DNA of 14,973 bases from DASXMX01 sp036794395 (GTDB taxonomy: Bacteria > Planctomycetota > Phycisphaerae > Tepidisphaerales > Tepidisphaeraceae). The notes beneath the pieces are model-generated. The model was not told where the DNA came from, did no database searches, and saw only the letters and a program-made list of their open reading frames with translations. Numbering within the stretch: the stretch's first letter is position 1; the number at the start of each line of letters is the position of its first letter. Below are positions 7,410 through 14,335 of this stretch, in pieces. The DNA lies in assembly GCA_036794395.1 (NCBI GenBank), contig DAIRGS010000174.1, positions 1-14,973 on the forward strand. Direction: 5' to 3'. The position numbers were made by a program, and so were the translations under genes.

Positions 7410-8533
7410 CTTTAGTACGTTTGGGATTGGTTACATGGGTATTGCTCTTGGGGGTGAGCGGCCAAAGCGCTGTTTGGGCAACGGATTTCATCGATCCCAA
7501 ACCAGCCAGTCCTTTTTGCGGCATATACAGCCTTTATACGGCGCTTCGAACGGAAGGAATTGAGCTCGAATTTTCCAGCTTGGTTCAACCGCAGTATGTC
7601 GGTTCCTCCTCTGGGAGCAGTATCGCAGAGATTGTGCAAGCCGCTCATGACCACCATGCGAAGGTCGAAGTCCTTACGAACCTCAGCGTCGCCGATCTTC
7701 ACCACCTTGATCGTCCGGCAATCCTTCACGTCAAGAATGGCTATGATGCCGCTGAACTCAACCATTTCATTCTTTGTGTGCCTGTCCAGGGACAACTCAC
7801 TTTTTACGATCCTCCTGATGAAGCGATGCAGGCCTCAGGCCATGAGTTAGCAGCCTTGTGGGGTGGAACCGCGATTATCGTTTCAGCCGAGCCCATAAGT
7901 CTGGCCTCAATGCGGATCTGGGCTGTGATGAGGATTACGATATTGGTGGGCGTGATTTTTGCCGGTATCGGCATCTCCATACTTTTTTGCCGGACCTTTA
8001 ATCGCCGATATGGGTCACCAAAGCTCAAAACGCAGAGTCTTTTTCAATCTAGTTTGGTGCTGATGACAGCAATGGTTCTTGCTACCGCGTTTCAACTTGC
8101 TTCGCCTGAAGGGTTTGTCGCCCAGCGCAATGCTCTGGTTGCGCTCAATCAAGCCCACTTCGCCGAAGCGCCTAATGGGATTGATCTCGCCGCGGCACAA
8201 CGGCTCCTCTCCGAAGGCGCCCTTTTCATCGACGCCCGTCACGCCGACGACTACGATTCAGATCACATTCAAGGTGCGATCAACATCCCGCCCGATTCAA
8301 CACGTGGGGATATTGAACAGTGGCTACAACCACGCACGAAAGATCGAAAGATTGTCGTCTACTGCGAGAGCCCATCGTGTCCTTTTGCAGCGCAACTTGC
8401 GAAGCGCCTCAATCATTTTGGATTGAATCACATTGATGTCATGATCGGGGGATGGACGCAATGGAAGGCAACTGCGCAAAAGACTCTCATCCAATCTCAC
8501 ATGGATGATTCGTTGACGAGGGCCGGATCATGA
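7406..8533 (+). CDS. C39-protease-like / rhodanese fusion membrane protein
   Basis: 375 aa. After a signal-like segment (residues ~1-26), residues ~30-165 resemble peptidase C39, the cysteine protease that clips double-glycine leaders: Cys38 (SPFCGIYSLYTALRTEGI), His120 (ELNHFILCV) and Asp135 (TFYDPPDE) form a plausible triad. The Gln expected six residues before the Cys, for the oxyanion hole, is Lys32. Two membrane helices follow (~174-196 and ~214-231). Residues ~255-355 are a rhodanese domain (GALFIDARHADDYDSDHIQG, AINIPP, GGWTQW) with loop Cys320 in VVYCESPSCPFA and a second Cys325. Unlike bacteriocin C39 proteins there is no ABC transporter part. Both catalytic domains probably lie outside the cytoplasm. 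Start and stop overlap both neighbours by ATGA. Possible roles: trimming the cysteine-rich peptide and handling its thiols or persulfides. Protease activity is uncertain because of the missing Gln. Confidence 0.85.
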   Translation: MTLVRLGLVTWVLLLGVSGQSAVWATDFIDPKPASPFCGIYSLYTALRTEGIELEFSSLVQPQYVGSSSGSSIAEIVQAAHDHHAKVEVLTNLSVADLHHLDRPAILHVKNGYDAAELNHFILCVPVQGQLTFYDPPDEAMQASGHELAALWGGTAIIVSAEPISLASMRIWAVMRITILVGVIFAGIGISILFCRTFNRRYGSPKLKTQSLFQSSLVLMTAMVLATAFQLASPEGFVAQRNALVALNQAHFAEAPNGIDLAAAQRLLSEGALFIDARHADDYDSDHIQGAINIPPDSTRGDIEQWLQPRTKDRKIVVYCESPSCPFAAQLAKRLNHFGLNHIDVMIGGWTQWKATAQKTLIQSHMDDSLTRAGS

Positions 8534-9078
8534 AGTTCATCGTTTTCGCCATTCGCCTGCTACTCGGCACCTTGTTGCTCTATGGGGGCCTGGGCGCAAT
8601 CGGTCGTCCCTTCGATTTTCTTGCATCTGTAAATGCCTATCGAATGACGGGCCCACTTTCGGGCGTTGTCGTCGCGGCTCTGCTCCCATGGCTGGAAGTG
8701 GTCAGCGCGATCTGCCTGCTGTCGGGGGTCCTGATTGATGGCGCTTTTTTCGGCGCTATTCTTCTCACCGCCTCATTTACTGTTGCGATCGGATCGGCTT
8801 GGTCCAGGGGCTTGAGTATCAGTTGCGGCTGTTTCGGAGGCACCGACGACATCATCAGCGCATATACGTTCATTCGTGCTGTGACATTGTTAGCGCTAGC
8901 GGTGTCGGGGTCGGTGCTTTCCATGCGCTTTTCAAAAAGTCGCCCCTTAGGAACTGGCATCGTTGCCGGTGCTGCACGGTCCCTTCGCGTTAAGAAGTCC
9001 ACTCGCCGGTTTTTTGCTGTCTCCTCCGAAGCGTCGATGGGGCAGTCCATATCTGAACCGGCATTTCTGGCGAGTTGA
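8530..9078 (+). CDS. MauE/DoxX-type redox membrane protein
   Basis: 182-aa inner-membrane protein with four predicted helices in residues ~1-135 and a loop motif SCGCFGG (Cys99, Cys101), characteristic of the MauE/DoxX group. In methylamine utilisation MauE is needed, with MauD, for disulfide formation in the cysteine-rich small subunit. Here it probably passes electrons to or from periplasmic thiols for the cysteine-rich peptide or the rhodanese partner. Residues ~136-182 form a basic then Ser-rich tail (SLRVKKSTRRFFAVSS), probably cytoplasmic, with no family resemblance. ATG 8530 overlaps the previous stop (ATGA), so it is co-translated with the C39/rhodanese gene. No MauD-like thioredoxin is present in the window. 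The family call is good; the substrate is inferred from the neighbourhood. Confidence 0.85.
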   Translation: MKFIVFAIRLLLGTLLLYGGLGAIGRPFDFLASVNAYRMTGPLSGVVVAALLPWLEVVSAICLLSGVLIDGAFFGAILLTASFTVAIGSAWSRGLSISCGCFGGTDDIISAYTFIRAVTLLALAVSGSVLSMRFSKSRPLGTGIVAGAARSLRVKKSTRRFFAVSSEASMGQSISEPAFLAS

Positions 9079-9165
9079 ATCAATGGACAACTCGCCAAAC
9101 GCAGAACATGCGGTGCCCCATGGGATGAACCAAGTGTGATAGGTCACCAATGCGAGTCCAGACCC

Positions 9166-9615
9166 ATGCGCGCTCTAGTCATAGAAGATGATCCGTCCAG
9201 CCGACGAGCATTGGTTAGACTGCTCAAATCGATGGATTTCGATGTTGAGTCAACATCCACCTTGTCCAAAGCGCTCGGACTTCTTGCTCAATGGCCTTGG
9301 GAATTAATCATTCTGGACTTGATCCTTCCAGATGGGAATGGGATCGAGGTGCTGAAGGTTATTCGTGAACAGAAGAGTAAAATCGCAGTAGCGGTGATCA
9401 GCGGCGCGGGCAATGAGATGCTGGCTCAGACCCTGCAACTCCGCCCTCAAGGTCTGTTCGGCAAACCTATCGACATCGATGACTTTCGTGGATGGTTGAG
9501 CGGCCTTGTGGAACGCTTATTGCCGCAGCTTCCTAACGAGGAACCACTGAAAACTGGCATTAAGCCCCAGATAGCCCATCGCAATGCGGTGCGAGGGCAA
9601 GCATTAGAGCCGTGA
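9166..9615 (+). CDS. Single-domain response regulator (receiver only)
   Basis: 149 aa, essentially one receiver domain (residues 1-~118) with all key residues: Glu8/Asp9 (VIEDD), phospho-acceptor Asp51 (IILDLILPDG), Ser79 in the Thr/Ser position (VISGAG) and Lys100 (FGKPID). It should accept phosphate from a histidine kinase or phosphotransfer protein, but none is in the window. The ~30-residue tail has no recognisable output domain. The natural start for the fold is ATG 9166 (MRALVIEDD); an upstream in-frame GTG at 9136 would add ten residues. No good ribosome site precedes either. It follows the MauE gene by 87 nt with no visible terminator, so read-through from the operon is possible. It converges on the minus-strand gene with only 12 nt between stops. 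Confidence 0.88.
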   Translation: MRALVIEDDPSSRRALVRLLKSMDFDVESTSTLSKALGLLAQWPWELIILDLILPDGNGIEVLKVIREQKSKIAVAVISGAGNEMLAQTLQLRPQGLFGKPIDIDDFRGWLSGLVERLLPQLPNEEPLKTGIKPQIAHRNAVRGQALEP

Positions 9616-9627
9616 TAGATGATCTGC

Positions 9628-10416
9628 CTATTTGGGTTTGATCGAGCGTACGAATTGATTGGCTCGACCCAATCCACCGTCTTCCGCCTTGATCAGCTTC
9701 GCGATAGCTTCGGATGCATACCTCAGTTCTCCGCTGGGTCGGGTGGAATACACGTTGGTGAACACCTCTCGCGCTTCTTTTATTTTTCCAGATAATAGCA
9801 GCAAATTGCCAGTGCCATATCGATCGCGCCAGCCCTTGAGTGTCTTTCGGCCAGCGAGAGCCGCTTGATAGGGCGCGGGATCGGCCGGAATGGACATCAT
9901 GATGATGTTGCCGCCGAACTTTGCCATTTCGCTTTTCCGCTCGGCTATATCCTCTTGCGCTCCGGCAATGATTTGACGCTTAAAACGGGCCACGATCCCG
10001 GGATCATTCGCCCGGGCAGCGCCCAGGGAATTGCACAGCAGAGGCAACGCATCTTTCACGAATCCCAAACCGCACACATTGAAAAGGCCCTTGGCCGCGT
10101 GAAGCGCATCATCGGACTTGTGCTCGGCCAGGAGAGCCCGAACTCGAAAACTTTGAAGGCCTTCGATTCGCCAGGTATCGGCTGGAAGGGCGAGCGTTCC
10201 GGCTGTCGCCAGATCTTCGACCGCGGCGTACTGCTGGTCCTCCATCAGTTCCGCCATGACGCTTTTATTAAGCCGATCAATTGTCTCACCTGGATTCGCT
10301 TTCAGGTCCGCTCGAATACGAGCGACTACCTCAGGCGGCCGGCCGGATTGTTGGGCACCAGCCACGACGGTGAACATCAGTAAAGGGAATAGGGCGGATA
10401 TAATCAACCGTACCAT
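9628..10416 (-). CDS. Secreted helical protein of unknown function
   Basis: 262 aa. A signal peptide (MVRLIISALFPLLMFTVVAG, cleavage near AGA/QQ) precedes an alpha-helical, Ala-rich protein. Helical pairs such as VEDLATAGTLALPADTW, VRALLAEHKSDDALHAAKGL and NLLLLSGKIKEAREVFTNVY resemble degenerate tetratricopeptide repeats, so a periplasmic scaffold or binding role is possible. I recognise no named family. Two cysteines (NVCGLG and LLCNSL) occur in the middle. ATG 10416 is supported by GGAGG a few nt upstream on the minus strand. It is 56 nt downstream of the paralogous anchored protein gene on the same strand with no terminator between, so the two probably form an operon. Confidence 0.82.
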   Translation of the reverse strand: MVRLIISALFPLLMFTVVAGAQQSGRPPEVVARIRADLKANPGETIDRLNKSVMAELMEDQQYAAVEDLATAGTLALPADTWRIEGLQSFRVRALLAEHKSDDALHAAKGLFNVCGLGFVKDALPLLCNSLGAARANDPGIVARFKRQIIAGAQEDIAERKSEMAKFGGNIIMMSIPADPAPYQAALAGRKTLKGWRDRYGTGNLLLLSGKIKEAREVFTNVYSTRPSGELRYASEAIAKLIKAEDGGLGRANQFVRSIKPK

Positions 10417-10472
10417 GGTTCCTCCATGAATTGTGCGTCAACCATCAACTTCTAATCAATTTCGCGTCCACT

Positions 10473-11594
10473 TCATCCAAATGGATGATGGGCACTCGAG
10501 CCGAATGCTGATTGAGTGGCCGGGACATGTGACGCGAGCTTATAGCGCGCCTGGACCGCGTCAGCCTCGGCGTCCCGCCCCAGGTGCCGAAGACAACTGA
10601 TCAAAAGCCAGGCGCCGCTCATCTTGCGCGGGTCGGGGGTCTTGAGAAATTCAATATAAAAGCCGATTGCCTCATCGTATCTTTCAGCGGCCGAAAGATA
10701 CCGTCCTGCCCGCCAGGTTAACTCACCGACATCACCTTGTTCGGCCAATCCGAGGTCGCCCGCCTCCCGGTCAGCCTGCCAAACATTCAAAATCGCGTCG
10801 GCGGCCTCACGGACTCTGCTCGCACTAAATAGCGCATCGGCATGAAGGCAAGCAGCGCGACGCGACTCCACCGATAGACGCGGATAAAGCCGCAGCGCCA
10901 AGCCGAATCGCTTTTCCAGTGCCGCGTAGTCTTTTAATCGATACAGCGCCTTCGTCTGATCGAGCTGCTGCAAGAAACTCCGCGCAGCCCGGTCACCTGG
11001 TTGCGTATCCTTGAACTGCATCTCGGCCTTCCTGAGGCCCGCTCGAATGAATACGTCCGCGAGATCGTCACCCATCAGGAAACCAAATCCTCGGGCGGAT
11101 TCGAGAAGCAATTCTGCCTTTAGGGAAGAATGGGCGGCCAAATCTCCGATTTGGGTTAGTTCTTCGGCGCCCAAGCCGCCACCCGCAGTAAATCGTTCTT
11201 CCAAATGCAGCACGCGTTCAGTCAATGCATGATCGGCCTGGTTCTGGCGAAGATTTTGTCGCAATAAATCGAAGGGCTCCCTCGGCGCCTGGTAGAACTG
11301 TTCTCGTAGTTGCATCACCCCTCCACCCTGTCGAGGGGGGACATGCTCGGCAATGTGTTCGTAAAAGTCATCTAGCAGCGCCAGCGGCACTTCGGCTGGA
11401 AGAATGTTCTGGATTCCGCTGAATTGCGTCGCCTGATAATCGACTTGCAATGGCTGTACGGCGGCGGACGTGAGGATTATCCCTGAATCGTTCGTTGTCC
11501 AAATCGATCGGACAATCCACGCCAACAGCAAGACGATCAGGGCGATCATAACAGTCGCCGCCAAATACCGCCTGTGCTTTACCGTTCGATGCAT
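10473..11594 (-). CDS. Membrane-anchored helical-repeat (TPR-like) protein, second paralogue
   Basis: 373 aa; paralogue of the protein encoded at 4808-5995, on the opposite strand. The N-terminal membrane segment (YLAATVMIALIVLLLAWIV, ~10-28) is followed by a helical-repeat body outside the membrane. Shared motifs in the same order are PLALLDDFYEH, GVMQLREQFY, FLQQLDQTKALYRLKD, LYPRLSVESRRA, HADALF and AGDLGLAEQGDVGE. The membrane segment and C-terminal tail have diverged fully while the central block has not, pointing to an old duplication with a conserved binding surface. No Shine-Dalgarno sequence precedes ATG 11594. A promoter with an overlapping palindrome lies upstream (11641-11679). 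It probably heads a two-gene operon with the secreted helical protein. Function unknown; family relation certain. Confidence 0.88.
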   Translation of the reverse strand: MHRTVKHRRYLAATVMIALIVLLLAWIVRSIWTTNDSGIILTSAAVQPLQVDYQATQFSGIQNILPAEVPLALLDDFYEHIAEHVPPRQGGGVMQLREQFYQAPREPFDLLRQNLRQNQADHALTERVLHLEERFTAGGGLGAEELTQIGDLAAHSSLKAELLLESARGFGFLMGDDLADVFIRAGLRKAEMQFKDTQPGDRAARSFLQQLDQTKALYRLKDYAALEKRFGLALRLYPRLSVESRRAACLHADALFSASRVREAADAILNVWQADREAGDLGLAEQGDVGELTWRAGRYLSAAERYDEAIGFYIEFLKTPDPRKMSGAWLLISCLRHLGRDAEADAVQARYKLASHVPATQSAFGSSAHHPFG

Positions 11595-11640
11595 TAGGGT
11601 TCGTCCAAAAGCGGTCTACAGGGCGTTTCCTCTTATATAA

Positions 11641-11668
11641 AACATACCGGCATCGAGATCGATTTCAA
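11641..11668 (-). promoter_or_regulatory. Promoter of the second repeat-protein operon
   Basis: On the minus strand TTGAAA (11668-11663) and TATGTT (11646-11641) are spaced by 16 nt, a reasonable sigma-70 match. Transcription would start near 11634, giving a ~40-nt leader to ATG 11594. The -35 lies inside the palindrome at 11662-11679. Confidence 0.45.
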
Positions 11669-11679
11669 TGAATTGAAAT
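11662..11679. promoter_or_regulatory. Perfect palindrome, candidate operator
   Basis: ATTTCAAT-GA-ATTGAAAT: 8-bp arms with a 2-bp centre, covering the -35 of the promoter for the minus-strand operon. The geometry fits a homodimeric repressor site. No U-tract follows it, so it is not a terminator. The nearby LuxR-type protein is a possible but unproven binder. Confidence 0.45.
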
Positions 11680-11734
11680 TTTGCCCTTTGGAATCTTCGC
11701 TGACAGGATTTGTATCATTCGGTTGGCGTTTTCC

Positions 11735-11965
11735 TCACAATTCGATGTAACGGCTGATTTCGACTCCACCCTGTAATAAAAGCGACATCAGTTCGGTGAG
11801 AGAATGGACCTCAAAGGCAGCGTAGATCCCACGGACGTGTGAGTGAACCGTGTTAACGCTAATGCCCAGCAGGTAAGCTGTCCGCCTTTCTCCCACGCCT
11901 CTCAGTAGATGCGCAAGCACCTGGCGTTGGCGGATCGTCAACTTGGACAGTTCAATTTCTTGCAC
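11735..11965 (-). CDS. Stand-alone LuxR/GerE-type DNA-binding domain protein
   Basis: 76 aa, almost entirely a GerE helix-turn-helix (LTIRQRQVLAHLLRGVG, then AYLLGISVNTVHSHVRGIYA and HSLTELMSLLL). LuxR-family regulators usually carry an N-terminal receiver or ligand domain of 100 aa or more; none is found here. The same frame stays open for some distance upstream of GTG 11965 but encodes nothing recognisable, so the gene is either a natural solo domain or the remnant of a longer regulator. The start is a GTG with AGGTGG directly abutting it, a poor ribosome site, so the exact start is uncertain. It points toward the paralogue operon. The domain call is firm; whether it is a functional gene is less so. 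Confidence 0.7.
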   Translation of the reverse strand: MQEIELSKLTIRQRQVLAHLLRGVGERRTAYLLGISVNTVHSHVRGIYAAFEVHSLTELMSLLLQGGVEISRYIEL

Positions 11966-12220
11966 CCACCTATACTCGCATCTCCTGTCGCAAGCGGAGA
12001 CACAAAAATTGCTTCGTGAATACTGATCGCCACATCGCTTGCAAGCGAGTATTTACGCGTGGGACAACACCCCTTTGCAAAGCGCCTTGGTTGTTGAAGT
12101 GCTCGGCTACAGCTCGTTTTTCGGCATTTCGAGTCGGATAAGCCTCGAAATGTAGGAATCTTACAGTAGGTTTTATTTGTCTTACCACCCGTCCAACTTA
12201 ACCCCATCCCTCGTCGTAGC
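11966..12220. other. Intergenic stretch with GCAAGCG-type sites
   Basis: Non-coding interval between the GerE-domain gene and the ParB terminator. Short minus-strand frames (to about 12222) have no ribosome site or family resemblance. It holds CGCAAGCGGA (11989-11998) and the perfect 14-bp palindrome TCGCTTGCAAGCGA (12035-12048), both containing the motif that recurs on the other side of the ParB gene. Confidence 0.5.
12035..12048. promoter_or_regulatory. 14-bp perfect palindrome, candidate ParB or regulator site
   Basis: TCGCTTGCAAGCGA is fully self-complementary. Its half-site GCAAGCG also occurs at 11990-11996, 14260-14266 and, inverted, 14282-14288, on both flanks of the ParB gene. ParB proteins bind palindromic parS sites, usually near their own gene, so a centromere-like role is possible but unproven. 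Confidence 0.35.
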
Positions 12221-12251
12221 AAAAAGCGCCGGATCTCAAAAGATCCGGCGC
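12221..12251 (-). terminator. Strong Rho-independent terminator of the ParB gene
   Basis: Perfect 11-bp stem GCGCCGGATCT (12226-12236) / AGATCCGGCGC (12241-12251), loop CAAA. On the minus strand it is followed by TTTTTG (12225-12220) and begins 15 nt after the ParB stop codon. Confidence 0.92.
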
Positions 12252-12266
12252 ATTCGAATTTGAAAT

Positions 12267-14153
12267 CTAACGACTCACTTCTGGCTCGCGTTCCTCTTCA
12301 CTTGAATCAAGCAGATTGGATGGCAACCACGAGTTCACGCGATCCGCCAGCTTCTTGTCTTCCAGCTTGTCCTCTGCCGCGTCGGCAAAGAGCTTCGCCA
12401 GGATATCGACCAACTCCGACTTCTTCCGCTCGGGAGCCGGAGCATGCGTCGGACCTTTCAGCTGCATGATCAAGTGGGCGAGCTGGATCTTTTGAAAGCT
12501 GGAAAGCCATGCGGTATCCGGGCGCCAATCGTCGCGGATATTCACGCGGAGCTGCACCGCAAGGTGATGCACCAACTCCGTTCGGTGTCTCAAGTGAGCG
12601 GTGATGCACTCGACCGTAAGGAGGTCAATCAACGTGTCGAGCTTAGCGGTCGACAACTTCTCGATTTGCTCGAACGCCTTCCGATCGTCGACATAACGCT
12701 CGCCCGCGAACGGATCGACCTTCGCCCGCTTCTCTCGCAATCGGTTGGAGGCCTCGGAAGCAAACCCTTCACCATCGGCACAAAGTGTGGTGCTGTTAGG
12801 TTCGTGATGGACTGCGAGCGCTTTGGACCTGACCTTCTTGTGAAGGATCAACGCCAGGACACGCGAGCGAGCGTTGTCGTTCTTCAGCACTGCCTCGCGA
12901 ACGGCCAACGCTTCATGCGTGAAGGTCACGGCAAGTTGCCGGTCGCTCAACTCATCGGAGGTCGGAGGCTTTGGCTGGGTAGCGGCGCCATCTGTTCCAC
13001 CGCCAGAGTTCCCGTTTGTTGACTGAGAGCGTCGCTGGCGGGGAATGCGATAGTCCCGATGAACACGGCCGTCAGGATCAAGGGTCAGGAATGCGGTCGC
13101 CACCGACTTGGTCTCTTCGGAGACGTGGTCGGGAGCACTGCCGATGATCTGTTGCTCTTTCTCTTCCAACGCGTCAAAGCGTTGTTGGAGCCGGTTGATC
13201 CGAACGTCGTCGCCATCCTCAAGCTGTTGCGCCGCCGTTTCCAGCTTCTCGCGCAGGCGTGCAACCTTGTCGAGCTTGCGGGACGTTTTCTCATCGAATT
13301 CCCGTGCGGGTTGATCCATCGCATAGAGCCGGTCCTGCACATCTTCGCGACGACCAACCACTACCTCGGACCATCCCTGCTCTTTCATCTCCTGTCGACG
13401 AGTCTCGAGTGATTGAGCCTGAGCCTCCATGAATGCCTGACGTTCAATAAGAACTCGATCACCAAACAGATCGCGGCTCACCGCCAACTCTGGCAGAGCG
13501 GAGACATCAAATGTTGCGTGCTTGGCGTCAATCCAGGCATTGGCGATGACGTTCCGCACGTGATCGGCGTGCCGGGGAGCACCGCCGACTTCCTTCCAGA
13601 CTTCCGACTGTCGCTCCTCGGGAACTGAAGCGAATGCTTCGGCCATGGCGGTGTCGATGACGCCCTGTCGGTATGCGGCTTTTACGGAATCGATAAGAGT
13701 CGCCAGCTTCATACGCTGGCGGACGTACCGCTCCTTGACGCCGAACTCGGCGGCAATCGCTGGAGCATCCTTGCCATCGGCGGTTGCCAGTTTGGCAAAG
13801 GCCTCGGCTTCATCCAAGGGGTGCATGGGCTCTCGGGCAAAATTCTCGGCAAGCGACATGGCATCCGCCTCGGTCGCATCCACGTCGTGGAGGATGCAGG
13901 GGACTTTCGGATTGCCATCGTCTTTGTGAATTTCCCGCAGCGCCCTCAATCGGCGATGGCCGGCAACCACTTCGTATTGCTTAGCTTTGCCATCCATCCG
14001 TCGAACCACCAACGGCTGTAACAATCCTTGAGAGCGGATGAGCGCCACCAATTGGTGGTGCGCTTCACTGCCGCTCTTGACCTTTCTTGGGTCTCGGCGG
14101 CCAGGAACTAACTGCGATAACGGAACGCTCAACAGTTCGTACCGTGCTTTCAT
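12267..14153 (-). CDS. Large ParB/RepB/Spo0J-family protein
   Basis: 628 aa, about twice a chromosomal ParB. Residues 1-~155 have the ParB/Srx nuclease-like fold: GLLQPLVVRR (43-52), the CTP-binding-type motif AGHRRLRAL (64-72; canonical is GERRxR) and ENFAREPMHPLDEAEAF (103-119). A helix-turn-helix follows (APAIAAEFGVKERYVRQRMK, 130-149). Residues ~255-345 are highly charged and probably coiled-coil. A polar linker rich in Ser, Gly, Asn and Thr leads to a ~250-residue C-terminal region, acidic at its end, that I do not recognise. The start is well supported: AAGGAG 6 nt before ATG 14153. Such long ParB proteins are typical of plasmids and integrative elements. There is no ParA in the window, so DNA segregation, regulation or DNA processing are all possible. 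Transcribed alone, ending at the terminator at 12221-12251. Confidence 0.9.
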   Translation of the reverse strand: MKARYELLSVPLSQLVPGRRDPRKVKSGSEAHHQLVALIRSQGLLQPLVVRRMDGKAKQYEVVAGHRRLRALREIHKDDGNPKVPCILHDVDATEADAMSLAENFAREPMHPLDEAEAFAKLATADGKDAPAIAAEFGVKERYVRQRMKLATLIDSVKAAYRQGVIDTAMAEAFASVPEERQSEVWKEVGGAPRHADHVRNVIANAWIDAKHATFDVSALPELAVSRDLFGDRVLIERQAFMEAQAQSLETRRQEMKEQGWSEVVVGRREDVQDRLYAMDQPAREFDEKTSRKLDKVARLREKLETAAQQLEDGDDVRINRLQQRFDALEEKEQQIIGSAPDHVSEETKSVATAFLTLDPDGRVHRDYRIPRQRRSQSTNGNSGGGTDGAATQPKPPTSDELSDRQLAVTFTHEALAVREAVLKNDNARSRVLALILHKKVRSKALAVHHEPNSTTLCADGEGFASEASNRLREKRAKVDPFAGERYVDDRKAFEQIEKLSTAKLDTLIDLLTVECITAHLRHRTELVHHLAVQLRVNIRDDWRPDTAWLSSFQKIQLAHLIMQLKGPTHAPAPERKKSELVDILAKLFADAAEDKLEDKKLADRVNSWLPSNLLDSSEEEREPEVSR

Positions 14154-14256
14154 GACAAACTCCTTTTTGAAAGGAACTCCACGACGAACAGTGCCAAGCC
14201 ACCATGGCTGACATTTGTCGTCGCTCTGTCATCAAGGAAAGCACGGGAAATGGATG

Positions 14257-14290
14257 TGCGCAAGCGGATATTCACAACTTGCGCTTGCCA
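14257..14290. promoter_or_regulatory. Inverted pair of GCAAGCG sites between the divergent ParB and 91-aa genes
   Basis: GTGCGCAAGCG (14256-14266) and, inverted, CGCTTGCCAC (14282-14291) form an imperfect inverted repeat around a ~15-nt centre. The right arm overlaps the -35 of the small gene's promoter. CGCAAGCGGA at 14259-14268 is identical to 11989-11998. Candidate ParB or repressor operator. Confidence 0.35.
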
Positions 14291-14306
14291 CATCGCGTGG
14301 TATAGT
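14279..14306 (+). promoter_or_regulatory. Promoter of the 91-aa gene
   Basis: TTGCGC (14279-14284) and TATAGT (14301-14306), 16 nt apart. The predicted start near 14313 leaves a ~23-nt leader before ATG 14336 with no visible Shine-Dalgarno sequence. Confidence 0.4.
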
Positions 14307-14335
14307 TCTCAACATTACCACTCACTTAAATCTTG

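Noticed and set aside
7406..8533. Standard bacteriocin ABC exporter with C39 domain
   Set aside because: No Walker A/B or ABC signature; only two internal membrane helices and a rhodanese domain follow.
12444..13412. Long plus-strand frames within the ParB gene
   Set aside because: They lie antisense to a well-supported gene with ribosome site, domains and terminator, and show no family resemblance.
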